A stretch of 64,000 bases of DNA from Monosiga brevicollis MX1 (Eukaryota; Opisthokonta; Choanoflagellata; Craspedida; Salpingoecidae). The notes below the pieces were generated by a model, which was not told where the DNA came from, ran no database searches, and saw only the letters and a program-made list of their open reading frames with translations. The first letter of the stretch is position 1; each line of letters opens with the position of its first letter. The DNA lies in assembly GCF_000002865.3 (NCBI RefSeq), contig NW_001865051.1, positions 701,318 through 765,317 of the forward strand. Reading direction: 5' to 3'. Below are positions 51,998 to 63,365 of this stretch, in pieces. The position numbers and the translations under genes are program-made.

Positions 51998-54295
51998 TTA
52001 CACAAAGAAATCAGGTGTAAGCTCGTGCTGGGCAGCCTTTGGATCCACATTGTACTTGCTAAGCTCTGTGGTGCCCTGCAACAAAGCCGCCACGAAATAA
52101 GTGTCCAAAAATTTGATGCGAAAAGGATGTCATATTGCAATGGCCGTGCTCACCTCCGAAATCAGCACTTCATCATCGACGAAAAAGTTTCCCGTTACGT
52201 GGGCCTTGCGCGTCAGGATGGCGTGTGCTGCATCGGCCATGATCTCAGGAGTGCGCGAGCTGCATGCGGAGTGTACGCGTGCCCACGTAAATACGACGTT
52301 TGGTCAAAAGAAGTGGCTAGCGTTGCAAGTTTTGAAGAGGCGTACCGTGAGATCATCTCGCTTCCACCCAGAACGTTCTTGACAGCTGCTGTGGCGATTG
52401 TGGTGCTGGTCAAAGAGTTGAACAAACATGTGAGGTGATTTGCCTGTCACACGAGGATCAAGTGTCCAAACTGCAAGGCTGAGAGCTGGCGCTGGTCAAA
52501 GAAGCAGACACTCACCGGGGCCAGAGAGCATTGACGGCAATGCCAAACTTGCGAAACTCAGCTACGGCAACACGACAACTGGTCAGTGACAGCAAAACAA
52601 CAACTATTGCAAAAGAACATTGGGATTGGCACCCATAGTCGAGGCGCAGCAGGCATACGTACCACTGTGGCCCATCACATACATTGACATGCCATACTTG
52701 GCAGCCGAATAAGCCACGTGGTGTTTAAACCTGCAAGTTGAGCCACGCGATGGAATGAAAAAAATATTAATGTTGTTATTGCAGAGCCATCCAGGCCAGC
52801 AGGCCGCCTTCAACATGCTCGCGCACGCACACTCAGTGCGACTTGCTTACCATTTGGCTTGCAGTTGATCCAATGGTGGGGACAACGTCAGCACGTGTGG
52901 ATTCTTGCCCTGCAAGTGGGGAATTAGTAGGTGTAAGGTTGAGCAGACCCAGTCAGGTGCAAGCTCAGGATGCACGGGGCAGCTGGATATTAGGTCTGGA
53001 AAACATGTGCGCTTTTACCTTTTTGAGGTGAGGTAAACAGGCTTTGGTGCAAGCAAACGTGCCACGAGCATTGATGCTGTGCATGAGGTCGTAGCGCTTC
53101 ATGTCCACTGTCTCGGTATCTATGCCCCGGTTCAAGCCAGAAAGTGAAGACAACAACATCAACCGCCACCGCCAGCACCACCACAGCAGTAACAACAAGC
53201 AATGAAAATGAGCGGCGGGCGCGTGGGCCTTTTTTTGAAGACCGGTGTGGCTAATGAAGCAAGGCATGCACGTCGGCGAAACTGACCGGTGAGGTTGATG
53301 GCCGAGGCGTTGTTGACAAGAATATCAATGCCACCAAAGTGCTCAACGGCCCGCGCCACCGCCGCCTCCACTTGTTCGTAGTCACGAATATCACAGACAA
53401 TGGGGAGTGCCTTTCCACCAGCCTCTTCAATTTCCTTGGCAGCTGTGTGGCGGCAAAAACAAAATAAAACAAAAACAAATCAGGATTGAGAATGACCACA
53501 ACAAAACCAGAGTACCTTTGTGAACGCCGATGCACGTACCCGTGAAGACGGTGCCTGGAAGCTTCGGATGGGGCTCGGCGGTCTTTGCTACCACGACCTA
53601 TCATGACGCCTTCATGTCAGCAGTGCTTCGAAATGTGACGTCTCGATCATAGGACTGTGTACTTGCCACATTCGCCCCATCTTGCGCCGCGCGCTTGCCA
53701 ATGGCCAGGCCGATGCCTCGGCTGGCGCCCGTGATAAACTAAACGGCATAACATGTATTAGGATGAGTACAGCGGCACCACTGTAGCTGCTGATGGGGCA
53801 AGTGACTGTTCGATGCCAAGCCAAACGTACCAGCGTTTGCCCCTTTAGAGTGCGTTCAGGGAGCACGTCCTCGGGGTCAACCTGATTGGAGCCCTCAGCG
53901 CCTGGTGAGATGGTTGCATGTTTAACTGCGTCCCCAACCGGTCTCGGACAAGAGGCAGAGAGGATCAAGGGCGCGGGAATGCTTCATTTTCATACCTTCA
54001 TGATGCGCTTCTGGGCCCAACCGCCTTGCATGTAGGCGTCCAAGCCATCCGAGTTTCTGCTGGGGAGGGGTGATGCGTCAAATGAAGTGAATTCATAGGC
54101 TGGCAGCCACATCCACAGGTGCGTGTCTTGGCAAATTGCCCAGAGGTACAAAGAGGCTTTGCAAGACATACGATGAGGCCAGGCGCCGGCCCAGCAGCGG
54201 TTGGCAGGGTGCCAGGTGGCGCTATGTGCAGACGTCCGCGGCAAGGACGTCAAACCAAATAAGTGGCAGCTGCAACGCTCGCACGCCCAGCGCAT
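51998..54295 (-). CDS. HSDL2: HSDL2-like short-chain dehydrogenase without SCP2 domain
   Basis: NAD(P)-dependent short-chain dehydrogenase; the animal orthologue is peroxisomal/mitochondrial and linked to lipid metabolism. Landmarks: RTLKGQTLFITGASRGIG (cofactor loop), the HSDL2-specific AKTAEPHPKLPGTVFTAA, GGKALPIVCDIRD, EHFGGIDILVNNASAINLTG, SINARGTFACTKACLPHLKK, the catalytic YSAAKYGMSMYVMG, FGIAVNALWPR, TAIATAAVKNVLGG and TGNFFVDDEVL. The last exon ends AAQHELTPDFFV at TAA 51998, so the protein stops where the human one continues into its SCP2 sterol-carrier domain. One intron (53598-53666) has a GC donor. The 5' end is uncertain; ATG 54295 is a guess based on the open frame, and the exon with VDPEDVLPERTLKG is secure. 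Confidence 0.88.
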
Positions 54296-55395
54296 AGAGT
54301 CTCAGCTGTTGACCAATCCTAGCAAGGCCCTATTGGCTCTAACCTGAAGCACCGCCAAGCGTCGCGCTGCTGCAACAGCCGTCATCTCGTCCAGTGGCCT
54401 TGCCGTGCCGTCTCGGATCTCCCTGCACCAAGCTCACTGTCCTTCACTGATCTCGTTGTTGATGTCTCAAGGCAAAGAGAGGCAAGGAAACTGCGCAACA
54501 TCTCTCTCTCTCTCTCTCCAGAACAAGCTGACAAAATAATTGTCAGACGTTTCCAACAGTCCGTATCTAAACACAACATCTTGTTTCTAAAAGGTGTGGG
54601 GTGCGTGTGGTGTTTTACAATCTCAAACAACAAATGACATTGTATGAACTCCTCCCACACATGCTCTTTATTGTCTCTGGTTTAGCCGCTGTTTTGTTCT
54701 CTCTCTCTGTTTGGGTTTTGTCTCTCTCCTTATCTCTGTCTCTGCTTTGTTTATTACACTGTCCCTGCCCCTAAGTTTGTTTCCGTCTCTTATCTTCGCA
54801 CCTGGCTTGTCACTATCTCTACCCCTACCACTCCGTCTCACTCTCCCTCTGCCTCGCCTTCACCTTACCATACCTTACCATCCAATTGTAGGCGTCTCCC
54901 GCTCTCTCTCTCTCTTATGCGCATACTGCATCCGTCCAGTCAAGTGTGTAGTTTCCGGCTCGACCCCTGCCCTCCTCCTCCTCCTCCTCCTCCTCCTGCT
55001 AACTCTGGCCTCCTCGTAGACTGCCGCTTCTGCTTTTGAGGTATGAATGGGTTGGGCCGTCGGCCTCGTGTGACAATGGTGTTGGGGATATGGGTAGAGC
55101 AAAAGGAGATAGAGGGATTGGTTGGGCATGACATGAACGCAAGCGCGTCCTTCTGTCGCGATGTCGCCGCCCGCGGAAGCAGAGCGGCAGAAGCCTGCAC
55201 ACACTGCACGGGCTCACCCGGTATCTTTTATCCTCGCCCCTTTTCTCCTGTCATTTGTTGCCTCCTTCTTGTAGCGTTTGTGCTGCGTGGCACGCAATTG
55301 TGTTGGAGCCTTGCGGCCCTTTTGGCGCCTTGCTTGGCTACCTGGTGGCCTACCTGGCTGCTTGTCGGTGAACACACGGCTCGGGAACCGGCAGC
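54296..55395. other. Divergent intergenic region, pyrimidine-rich
   Basis: Between the HSDL2-like gene (-) and the collagen C-propeptide gene (+). It contains CTCT-rich sequence at about 54695-54910 and a CTC trinucleotide run at 54972-54997. No gene is supported. Confidence 0.45.
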
Positions 55396-58300
55396 ATGAC
55401 GACCATGATGGCCACATGGTGTCTTCTTTTGCTCGCCGCCACGCCTCTTGTTCAGGGTGTTGAGCCCATGATCGAAACCACAGGCAACACCCTTCGCTTC
55501 GTGGCCAAGGTGGGTCAAGCCTCGCCTGCCTTTCTCGCACCTCTTGCTCGTGGCCGTTTGACACGGTTGGCCTGTTCCTTTTTTGCCGTTCTTGCATGTC
55601 TCCTGTTGGTACGTAGGCAGCAGTCTTTGAGGTCGATGGGCACACGGTGGACGTTGCTGAGCTGCACCAAAACCAACTCGACATGGGCCTTTTCGTCGAC
55701 GCCTTGAACACAAACCTATCAAGTGTCGCCGCTGAGGCTCAAGGCCGCTCCAACACCCTGCAAGGTGCTTTGGCGACTCTGCAGGGCACCGTCACGACCA
55801 ATTTCTCCCGCGTACGTCTGTTTTAGCGCTTCGGTCGACCGTCTTTCCACGTTTGCACCAAAGCACAGTTCTTTTTTTTTTCCAAACCACGTCTCATGCT
55901 CCCCCACTCTCGCCTCCTGGTTCAAATCTTAATGACTCGCTTCTTCAGCTTGATGATCATCTTCAAGAGACCAATGCGGCCACCAATGGGCGCATCTCTG
56001 TAAGCCTCGAGGCCTGACCGCAAAGGGTGAGCTTCACAACTTGGTTCAAACTGACAACTGGCTTTGTGCTGCCTGGACCACCCATCACAGGCCCTCAACT
56101 CCAGCCTGCAATCCTCGTTGCAAGAGGTGGCCGTCAGCATGGCCGCGGACCGTGAAGACCTTGCCACACTGGAAAGCAACCTCAATCAGAGCCGAATTCA
56201 AGTATGATTTGCCTGAACCTGCGCCTAAACATGTGCCAAGAGCCCCAAAGGGAGAGCTCATCCTTCTGCGAACCAAATCGCCTGGGGGCTACAGATGGAT
56301 CAAGCGCTAGCTGATACTTATGCCAATCTGAGTTTCTTCACTCTGCAAAATCGCCGAGAATTGCACGAGCTCTTCAACAACTCGCTCAATGTGACCGCCG
56401 ATACCATCAGCAGCAACCTCCTCGAGGTCCGCTCATCTGCGCCCGTCTTCGGGGCCCCTCGCTCGCGCTCTCTCTCGTTGTGCTGTTTTCTCGATCAACC
56501 TGTTGTTATTATGATTATGATTATTATTATTATTCTTTTTGCTTGTCATGCTGTTTGTGAATGGAAAATTCTGCCGGGATGTGCAGACCAAAGTTGTGCT
56601 TGTTCCATGCGTGGCAAACCTGTCTCGGTGATTCTCAAAATGGAATGTCGTACCACACTTCCTCCTGCTACGACCGTGCTCAACAGGAGATCGATAGCGC
56701 TGTGACCCGAGCAAATACGATTGAGGATCAGGTGGATAGCTTGCAGACCAGCACTGCTGCAGAAATCACCCGACTGGATTCGAGTGTACAAGACATGGCC
56801 AATGCCGTCCGCGAGGAAATTGCTGGCAACCGCACGGAGGTTGGTGCTGAGTCGCCTGTCGTATTGTCGGCAACTGCTATGCTTGTGGTCGTGCACGCGT
56901 TCACCCACTGTTTGGCGGCCCACGGCGCGTTTTGCGGTCTCTCCTCGCCATAGTTGAGCAACGCAGTCGCCGAGGACGTCGATGCCGTCAGCTCTCGAGT
57001 CACCAACCTGGAAAATCAGCCTTTTGTTCTTCAGTCGCAGCTCACCGCAGCTCAAACCGCCTTGTCAAGTGATATATCCGAGGTGACGCGGCTGCTAGCG
57101 ACTGGAACGCCCGGTGCTGCATACCATTTTGTTGTTTGGTCCAAGGCTCATTTGTGTTGGCTCTGGCCGTACTTGTTAATCAGGGCGACGACGCACTGGA
57201 AACCTCCATTACAGCTTTGACAGGCCGCGTGGCCACACTCGAGGATCAGCCCACCGTTATGGACGGCGCAAGCCGCGCCGCTTCAGCTCGCTCTTGCGAA
57301 CAAATCCTGGCTGTCAAACCCGCCATGACTACGGGGACCTACTGGATTGGTCGGTGGTGTTTTGTGCTTGCACCTGCCTGCCTGTTTGCGACCTCCTTTT
57401 TTTTTCTGCATGTGTTTTGTCGAGCCTCATCTGCCCTCGCCTCTGGACTTCCTATCGCCTCGATCAGATCCAAACGGTGGTGATGTCTTGGATGCTGTTC
57501 AAACCACTTGCCACGTGGTATGTGACCAAGAATGGCGAGCCTTCTTTCACTGGTCCTGGCCTCTGCTTCATCATTTGCTGACGCGCACGCGGATAGGAAA
57601 ACGGCCTGGTGTACACTGTGATTGCGGCACCCACCGCCTTGCCCTTGGCTCATCACGTGGTTTTGGACAATGATGCTGACAACTATGAAAATGTCCGGGA
57701 TCAAATTGCTGCCCATGCATTTGACTATGGCCTGCCTGATCACCAGATTCGCGCGTTAATGGTATGGGCTGCCTGCCGTTATGTCTGTGGCTGTGGCTGC
57801 GTCTGTGGCTGTGTCTTGTGACTGTTTTGTTTATACTCCCTCCCTCCCTTCCCTCCCTTACCTCAAATTGTCTCTTGTCCATATTCACCTTTCTTCATCC
57901 CACTTGCCTTCATGTGCTCGTGTGATAGGCCCAGTCATCACACGCCACGCAGCAGGTGACGCTGAACTGCCAAGGCATCATCAACTTTCTCAACACAAAC
58001 AACAGGAGCTATTATGCCTATCCTGCCATTTGGACTTCGCTTGAGTGAGTGTCGTTCCTCAGCAAGACTAAAGCTGCCAGACACACCAACACTCACGCGG
58101 TTGTTTGGCGCATCTTTGGCACAGTGGCGATGCCTGGACCGTACCCACGGCGGATGAACTGGTAGAGGCTCGCCGCATCTACCGTCCGCGCCTGATCCAA
58201 GATGGCTGCTATCAAAATAGCGGCAGCGTGATTAGCAAGACTGTGTCTCTGCTGGAGGGTCCAGCTGCTTCGTTGCCCGTGGCAGATCTGTACCTCTATG

Positions 58301-59682
58301 ACTTTGGTGGTGTAAGTTCTTTCGTGCACCTTTTGCGACACGACTTGGCAACAGGCTTACTGTTGTTCTTGATATGTACGCGGCTTTTTTATGTTGCAAC
58401 ATTGGTTCCTGGCGATAGGCCGGGGAAATGTTTGGACTGGAGCTTGGTGACGTGTACGTTTCGGGTGCCTACAAGGCACCGAGCAATGGCATGTTAGGCA
58501 CCCGATTCAATCCGGCCAAGACTTGCTATGATTTGTACCTGAGCGCGACCTATGCCGCCGATGGTGAATACTTTATTGATCCCAATGGCGGTTCGCACCG
58601 CGACGCGATCAAAGTTTTCTGCAACATTGTTCGTAATCTTGAGCTACCCCGTCTTTGTTGACTGCATTGTGCCCTCTTGCCTCACCTGTGATGTCCTGTC
58701 ATTATGAAAACAATGTGCCTGCAGACTGGGGGTGGCTGGACCGGCATCTACCCATCAGAGCAGGTGACCCACATGGCCCTTGGATTCCTGTAGCGTGATC
58801 GGTGCCTCGCGTGGCCGACGCCTTTGCTATGGGTGGGGTGGCCGCGGTCGCTCATCCGTCTTGTGCAATGTCCACAGGTGCCGTTGGCGCATTACCTTGG
58901 AGCCTCTGGGGACGCGTACACATGGTACTCGAGTAGGTTTTCCATCAGCTCGTTGTTCGAAAGATGAGTGCGCCTGTCGAGTGTGTATAGAGCCTGCCCA
59001 CTGACGCATGCGCTGCCGGATGGTCGGGTGAGATCAGGCACGTCGGCTGGGTCGCAGCTGCAGTACTCCATTTCCGGATCACAGCTGACCGCCCTGCTGG
59101 ACCTCTCCTTTGAGGGATGGCAAACCATTGCTTGGCAATGCAAGGGTGTCGTGGTGTAAGTGCCGCCTACAGGGGCCATGCTGCTACATTGCCCTGCTGT
59201 AACATTGGCACCGGACCCACATATTCACAGCCCGTGACAACGCCTTACATGTTCAATAGCATTGGCAGCGGTGTCGATGTTCGTTTCAAGGCCTCACAAG
59301 GCTATGTCTGGACCATTGATGACTACACGGTGGGCCAAGCGCTCGTTTCCATATTGGCTCGTTTTCATTTTCATTATTATAGATAGCTTTTCTCATGCGT
59401 TGCCTTGAATGTGATTTCTGTATGGACATGCTTGGTGCGCATGGTAGGTGCGCAACGATGAGTGCCATGTCAACAACAACAATCAGCTTCTATCGGGTGT
59501 TGCTGACCTAGTGGGCGAGCCTTCGAGTGAGTGACACTTGAAAGGTGCTTGACTCTTGCTCTTTGGGTCGGGTTTGATCTGTGCAAATCATGACCATCAT
59601 TGTTGCTGGGCGGCCACACACGTAGATCTTCCTATTATCGACTTTGAATTACGGGACTGGGGAGATGCACCAGAAGAGATTG
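55396..59682 (+). CDS. Secreted protein with coiled-coil stalk and fibrillar-collagen C-propeptide (COLFI) domain
   Basis: ATG 55396 gives a clear signal peptide, MTTMMATWCLLLLAATPLVQG. The middle exons are repeated Leu/Ser/Asn heptads with many N-glycosylation sites (LNSSLQSS, LNQSRIQ, FNNSLNVT; then RVTNLENQPFVLQSQLTAAQ), predicting an extracellular coiled coil. I see no Gly-X-Y repeat. The C-terminal part matches a fibrillar-collagen C-propeptide: KTCYDLYLSATYAADGEYFI then DPNGGSHRDAIKVFCN; TGGGWTGIYPSEQVPLAHY; SGSQLTALLDLS then IAWQCKG; VWTIDDYT then NDECHVNNNNQLL; and LPIIDFELRDWGDAPEEIG. The Ca2+-loop residues D-P-N and the following D are kept. The Cys residues corresponding to C1, C4, C6 and C7 are present; C2 and C3 are Ser or other. 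The exon after 59682 is not settled, so the true stop is unknown. Confidence 0.75.
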
Positions 59683-59890
59683 GTATGTACTTCACAGCCG
59701 CGTGGGTACGCTGAGCTCAGGTTCGCCCCAAGCTGTTGGTGCACTGCGACCCTTCTTGGCTTGTCTCTTCCTTGGTGCTTTTCGTACCATGGACATCTAC
59801 ATGCGCTTAATTGACATGCTTCGTGAAGTAGCAGTGCAGACTTATGAGGTCAAAAACACAGCAAAGGTCGATTGCAAAGATGACAGAGGC

Positions 59891-62800
59891 TTATTTAAGT
59901 CGATATTTAAGCCATCCCTCATAGCCAATAGCCACTTCGATGGTGCTGTCACCGGTCAGCTCTGTGTTCAAGTGGTCAGGGGCCATGAGGTCCGTTGTGG
60001 TCGCACGCAGTCTCAAAGACAACCAATTCCACACATACCGTTGTAGCCACCGGGCAGGGCAAGTTGCAGCAACTCAGCATCAATTGCCAACTGAACATTC
60101 GTCTCAAGCAGAGCCAGGCGAACGAGATGCGGGCGCCCATTGTTCAAGGATGTCAAGCCCTGTAGCCAAATGATTGTGGGTAAGGGAGGGGCGGGTAAGA
60201 TGTAAATCGAGTCAGCTCGGCATCGACTCCAAGAGATCAAGGAAGCAGACAGACGGTTTGACCGACGACAGACCACTAAACGCCGCAGACCTCCGCCCAG
60301 ATCAAAATCCAGCTCCAAATGACCCTTTTTCAGGCGTAGCTGCAAGCGATCCCCTTGAGTGGAATAAACATCCAAAAGGATGGCATCTAAGTCCAGAAAC
60401 ATGCACGTGAATGGCGAGGCAAGGGAAAAGTTGAGCAAGGACCACCAGCAAGTTGCGTACCAGCATCAAAAGTCGACAACGTGAAGCTAGCGCTCCCGTT
60501 GTGCTGAAGTACGGCGCTGTTCTGAAGCATCACGACCTACAGATCGATTGCAGATTTGATTAGGCGTGGTCAGGCACTATGCTGTCCCAAAAAACATTCC
60601 ATTTCTGAAAAGCAGTTATGCCTGGCCACGCTGACCGTGAGATTTTCTGCTTGACTCCCATCGTAGTATGTGCCATCTGTGGAGGGTGCGTGCGGCGACA
60701 TGAGCACACACTGTGTGGACGGCTGGCGAGCTCCGAACCCATGTTGCTTCACATCGCAGCACGGGACCAAGACTCACCAGCAATGGCGGCCAGAGTTTGG
60801 GAGGTCGTGGCCGCGGGTGCCGCCAATGCCGCGCTCAAACTCGCATCGGCATTGGAAAGCCTGGCCCACGGAAAAGATTCGGGTTGGTCACGTGAGCGTC
60901 ACTTCCGATCGGAGGCACCAGCGAGCAGAACAGCCGGCGTTGAGTCCAACCACGTCATGAAGCCAGAGCACTGACCGGAGGGCGGGGAGCTGCTCAAACA
61001 AGGGCGTATTTTGAACATGTACGGCGGCATAGAGGGCCGGGCCGGCCAAGCTGCAGGCAATGAGGCGCGACACGGCTATCAGAAAAACACAGATGCAGCA
61101 CGGGCCGTCGTGTGCGGGTGTCAGTGGGGTGAAACGTACGTTAGGGTGGCGTTGGGGCTCGTCAGATCAAAGAGGTGGTACCCAGATGTTGGCGCTGTGG
61201 CCCAGGTGGCAACGCCGTCCGCGATCACCTGAAGAGCGGCAGGGGCGATGCGAATGGCAAGGGATAGCCATTTGTCCGGCGCAGGCAGCGGGTTGTCCAC
61301 GCGCAGGACCTGACCACCACCCAGATGCACGAGCACCACCAAGGCGTGGGCTTGCCAAACCACCTCAAGAGCATCTTCTCCGGGGTCGTTCGCGCCCAGC
61401 CGAGCCAAAGTGAGGGGCACGGCGGGCGGCGTGGCACTGGGAAGCCGTAAACGCAGGGTGGTCAGCAAATTAGAAGAAAGCTCCCACGCATCCAATGCAA
61501 AGATCTCCTTTTCATCATTCGTGAACAAGTCTGCAGGCATGATGGAGAGGAAAAAAAGGGTCAAGGACAGCCATTTTGAGGGAGTCGTGCAGCTGCTGCA
61601 GCGGGGAGGATCGAGCCGCTAGGAAGTTGAAGGCGTTTTTGCGCGGTCATGGACAAACCGAGCTGAGCCAGGGCGCAAGTGGGGCCGAAAAAGTCGGAAG
61701 TGCAACGACAAGCGGGGCCCGATGCTGCGGCAGATAAGCGATGACACATGGTCAATGAGCTCCCGAAGCGTAAGATGTGACACCAGGTAGCTAATTCTCA
61801 GTCATTATAAAGAGCCAGAGACTTACGCGTGCAGACAGGGGTCCCGTGAGAAGAACAGGTGGTCTTCTCCAGCTGACAGGGTGGGGCGCTGGCATCACAG
61901 TGCCCAGACCAATGCGAGAGGAGTGTGTTGTTGACAGCCAACGCATCTGCCGAGGACAGGTTTGATGTATTTATTGTGAGGGGGGTGAGTGAGTGCTGGC
62001 AATGAATGTTGGGTGGGAGAAGATGGCTGCTGTCAGGGTCGACGGACCAATGCCGTCGATGGTCGCTTCAAACAAGCAGCCTTCAAAGGGATCGTGGTGT
62101 GCCTATTCGAACCGCCCGTGCACCATCGGTCGCTTGAGCTGCTGCGACACGTGTGTGTGGGGCCTCAAGGCCAAGCGATCTGGGAGACGATTTGGCAACC
62201 AAGCGCATTTACCACGGGACCACCCCGAACGGCTGGTTGAAAGGCGGATGTGATGGCAGCCAGGGCGATGCGCCCTCCACTGCGGAGGCCGAGCCCTTGC
62301 TGAGAAAGCTGCGCGGGATGTTTGGACAAGGTGAGGCCTGGTGCCATGAGAAGGAACTATTTGGCCGCCATGACGAGCCAGTCTGTAGAACCTGAGGCCA
62401 GAGGATGCGAGACTGAGGGGAAAAGACGGAACATGGGGACAAACAAACCTGAGTGGTAGCAAGGCACTCTTCCTCGCCCTGATCCACGGTCATCCACAGA
62501 GCTCGACCTTGGCGGATCAGGCGCTGGCAAAGTGGAGTGGGTGGGGGCGGAGAGAAAGTAACGTGACGTGACGTGACGTGAGGAGGGGTATAGCGAGCAT
62601 GGTGGGAGATACAAGGGCAAGGACGTGGGCGGCACTGTTGCAGCTGCGACTGACCAAAGTGTGGGGTTGGCCGTCGTTGACGGCACGCTGACAGGCAGCA
62701 ACGGTTTGCTGGTGCCCTGTGGACAAGGACGGGGTCAGGAGGCGGTTGGATGGCGGTGGCGGGGAAGGATGCTGCGTGCTAATCCAGTGATGTTTGTGAC

Positions 62801-63365
62801 GTACCAAGAACAAAAGTGGCGCGCGGTCGGCCTTGGATGAGGTCAATGATTAGGCCATCGACCTCGGCACCAGCCGTCATCACTTCTGGCTCGCTGCGGC
62901 GCGGATTGCGTGAGCCAGCAAACATGCATGTGTAAACGCATGGGCAGGCAGTGGTGGGTGCACTGAAAGATGAACGACCCAGGTCAGAAACTTGGGTGGG
63001 GGTCCTCCAAATTTGGCGCATCGTTGCGTACATGTGAAGGAGGATGGCGCGGGGCTGTACAGTCTGAAGCCCGAGAATAACTTCGTTTTGAAGCTCGCCC
63101 AGCTCGAGTTCAACGACATGCTGATCGGCTTGGCCTAATCAAAGCACACAAACCGTGGAGATGAGATGAGATGGGTCGCAAGGTGGGGATGAAGCCCGGC
63201 GCAGCGAGGAGGTGATCTTGACGAATCACACAGTTGGGCTTGTGATGGAGTGGCGAGAGCGTACGCACCGTCGAAGCGCAAGCCCGTTTGCGTGTAAACG
63301 AGGGACGGGGCCGTGCTCAGGCAGAGCCAGAGGGCCAGCTTGAGGATGGATTGGGACGGGCGCAT
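59891..63365 (-). CDS. Secreted laminin G / EGF multidomain protein (neurexin-like order)
   Basis: ATG 63365 gives a signal peptide, SILKLALWLCLSTAPSLVYT. The mature part opens TGLRFDG and continues in LamG style: QADQHVVELELGELQNEVIL and LLHM (about 63140-63030), then EVDGLIIDLIQGRPRATFVL and a VNDGQPHTL block. An EGF-like domain near 61950-61650 has KTTCSSHGTPVCT and ACRCTSDFFGPTC. More LamG sequence follows: IFALDAWELSSNLLTTLRLR, VVLVHLGGGQVLRVDN and WLSLAIRIAPAALQVIADG; and SPFTCMFLDLDAILLDVY with LTSLNNGRPHLVRLALLE. The last exon ends EVAIGYEGWLKYRLK at TAA 59891. LamG-EGF-LamG is the neurexin/agrin/pikachurin style of cell-surface or matrix proteins. No C-terminal membrane helix is visible, so it is probably secreted. 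Exact domain count (three or four LamG) is uncertain. Confidence 0.75.
62561..62581. repeat. ACGTG pentamer tandem repeat
   Basis: Four copies of ACGTG in a row within an intron of the laminin G gene. Confidence 0.9.
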
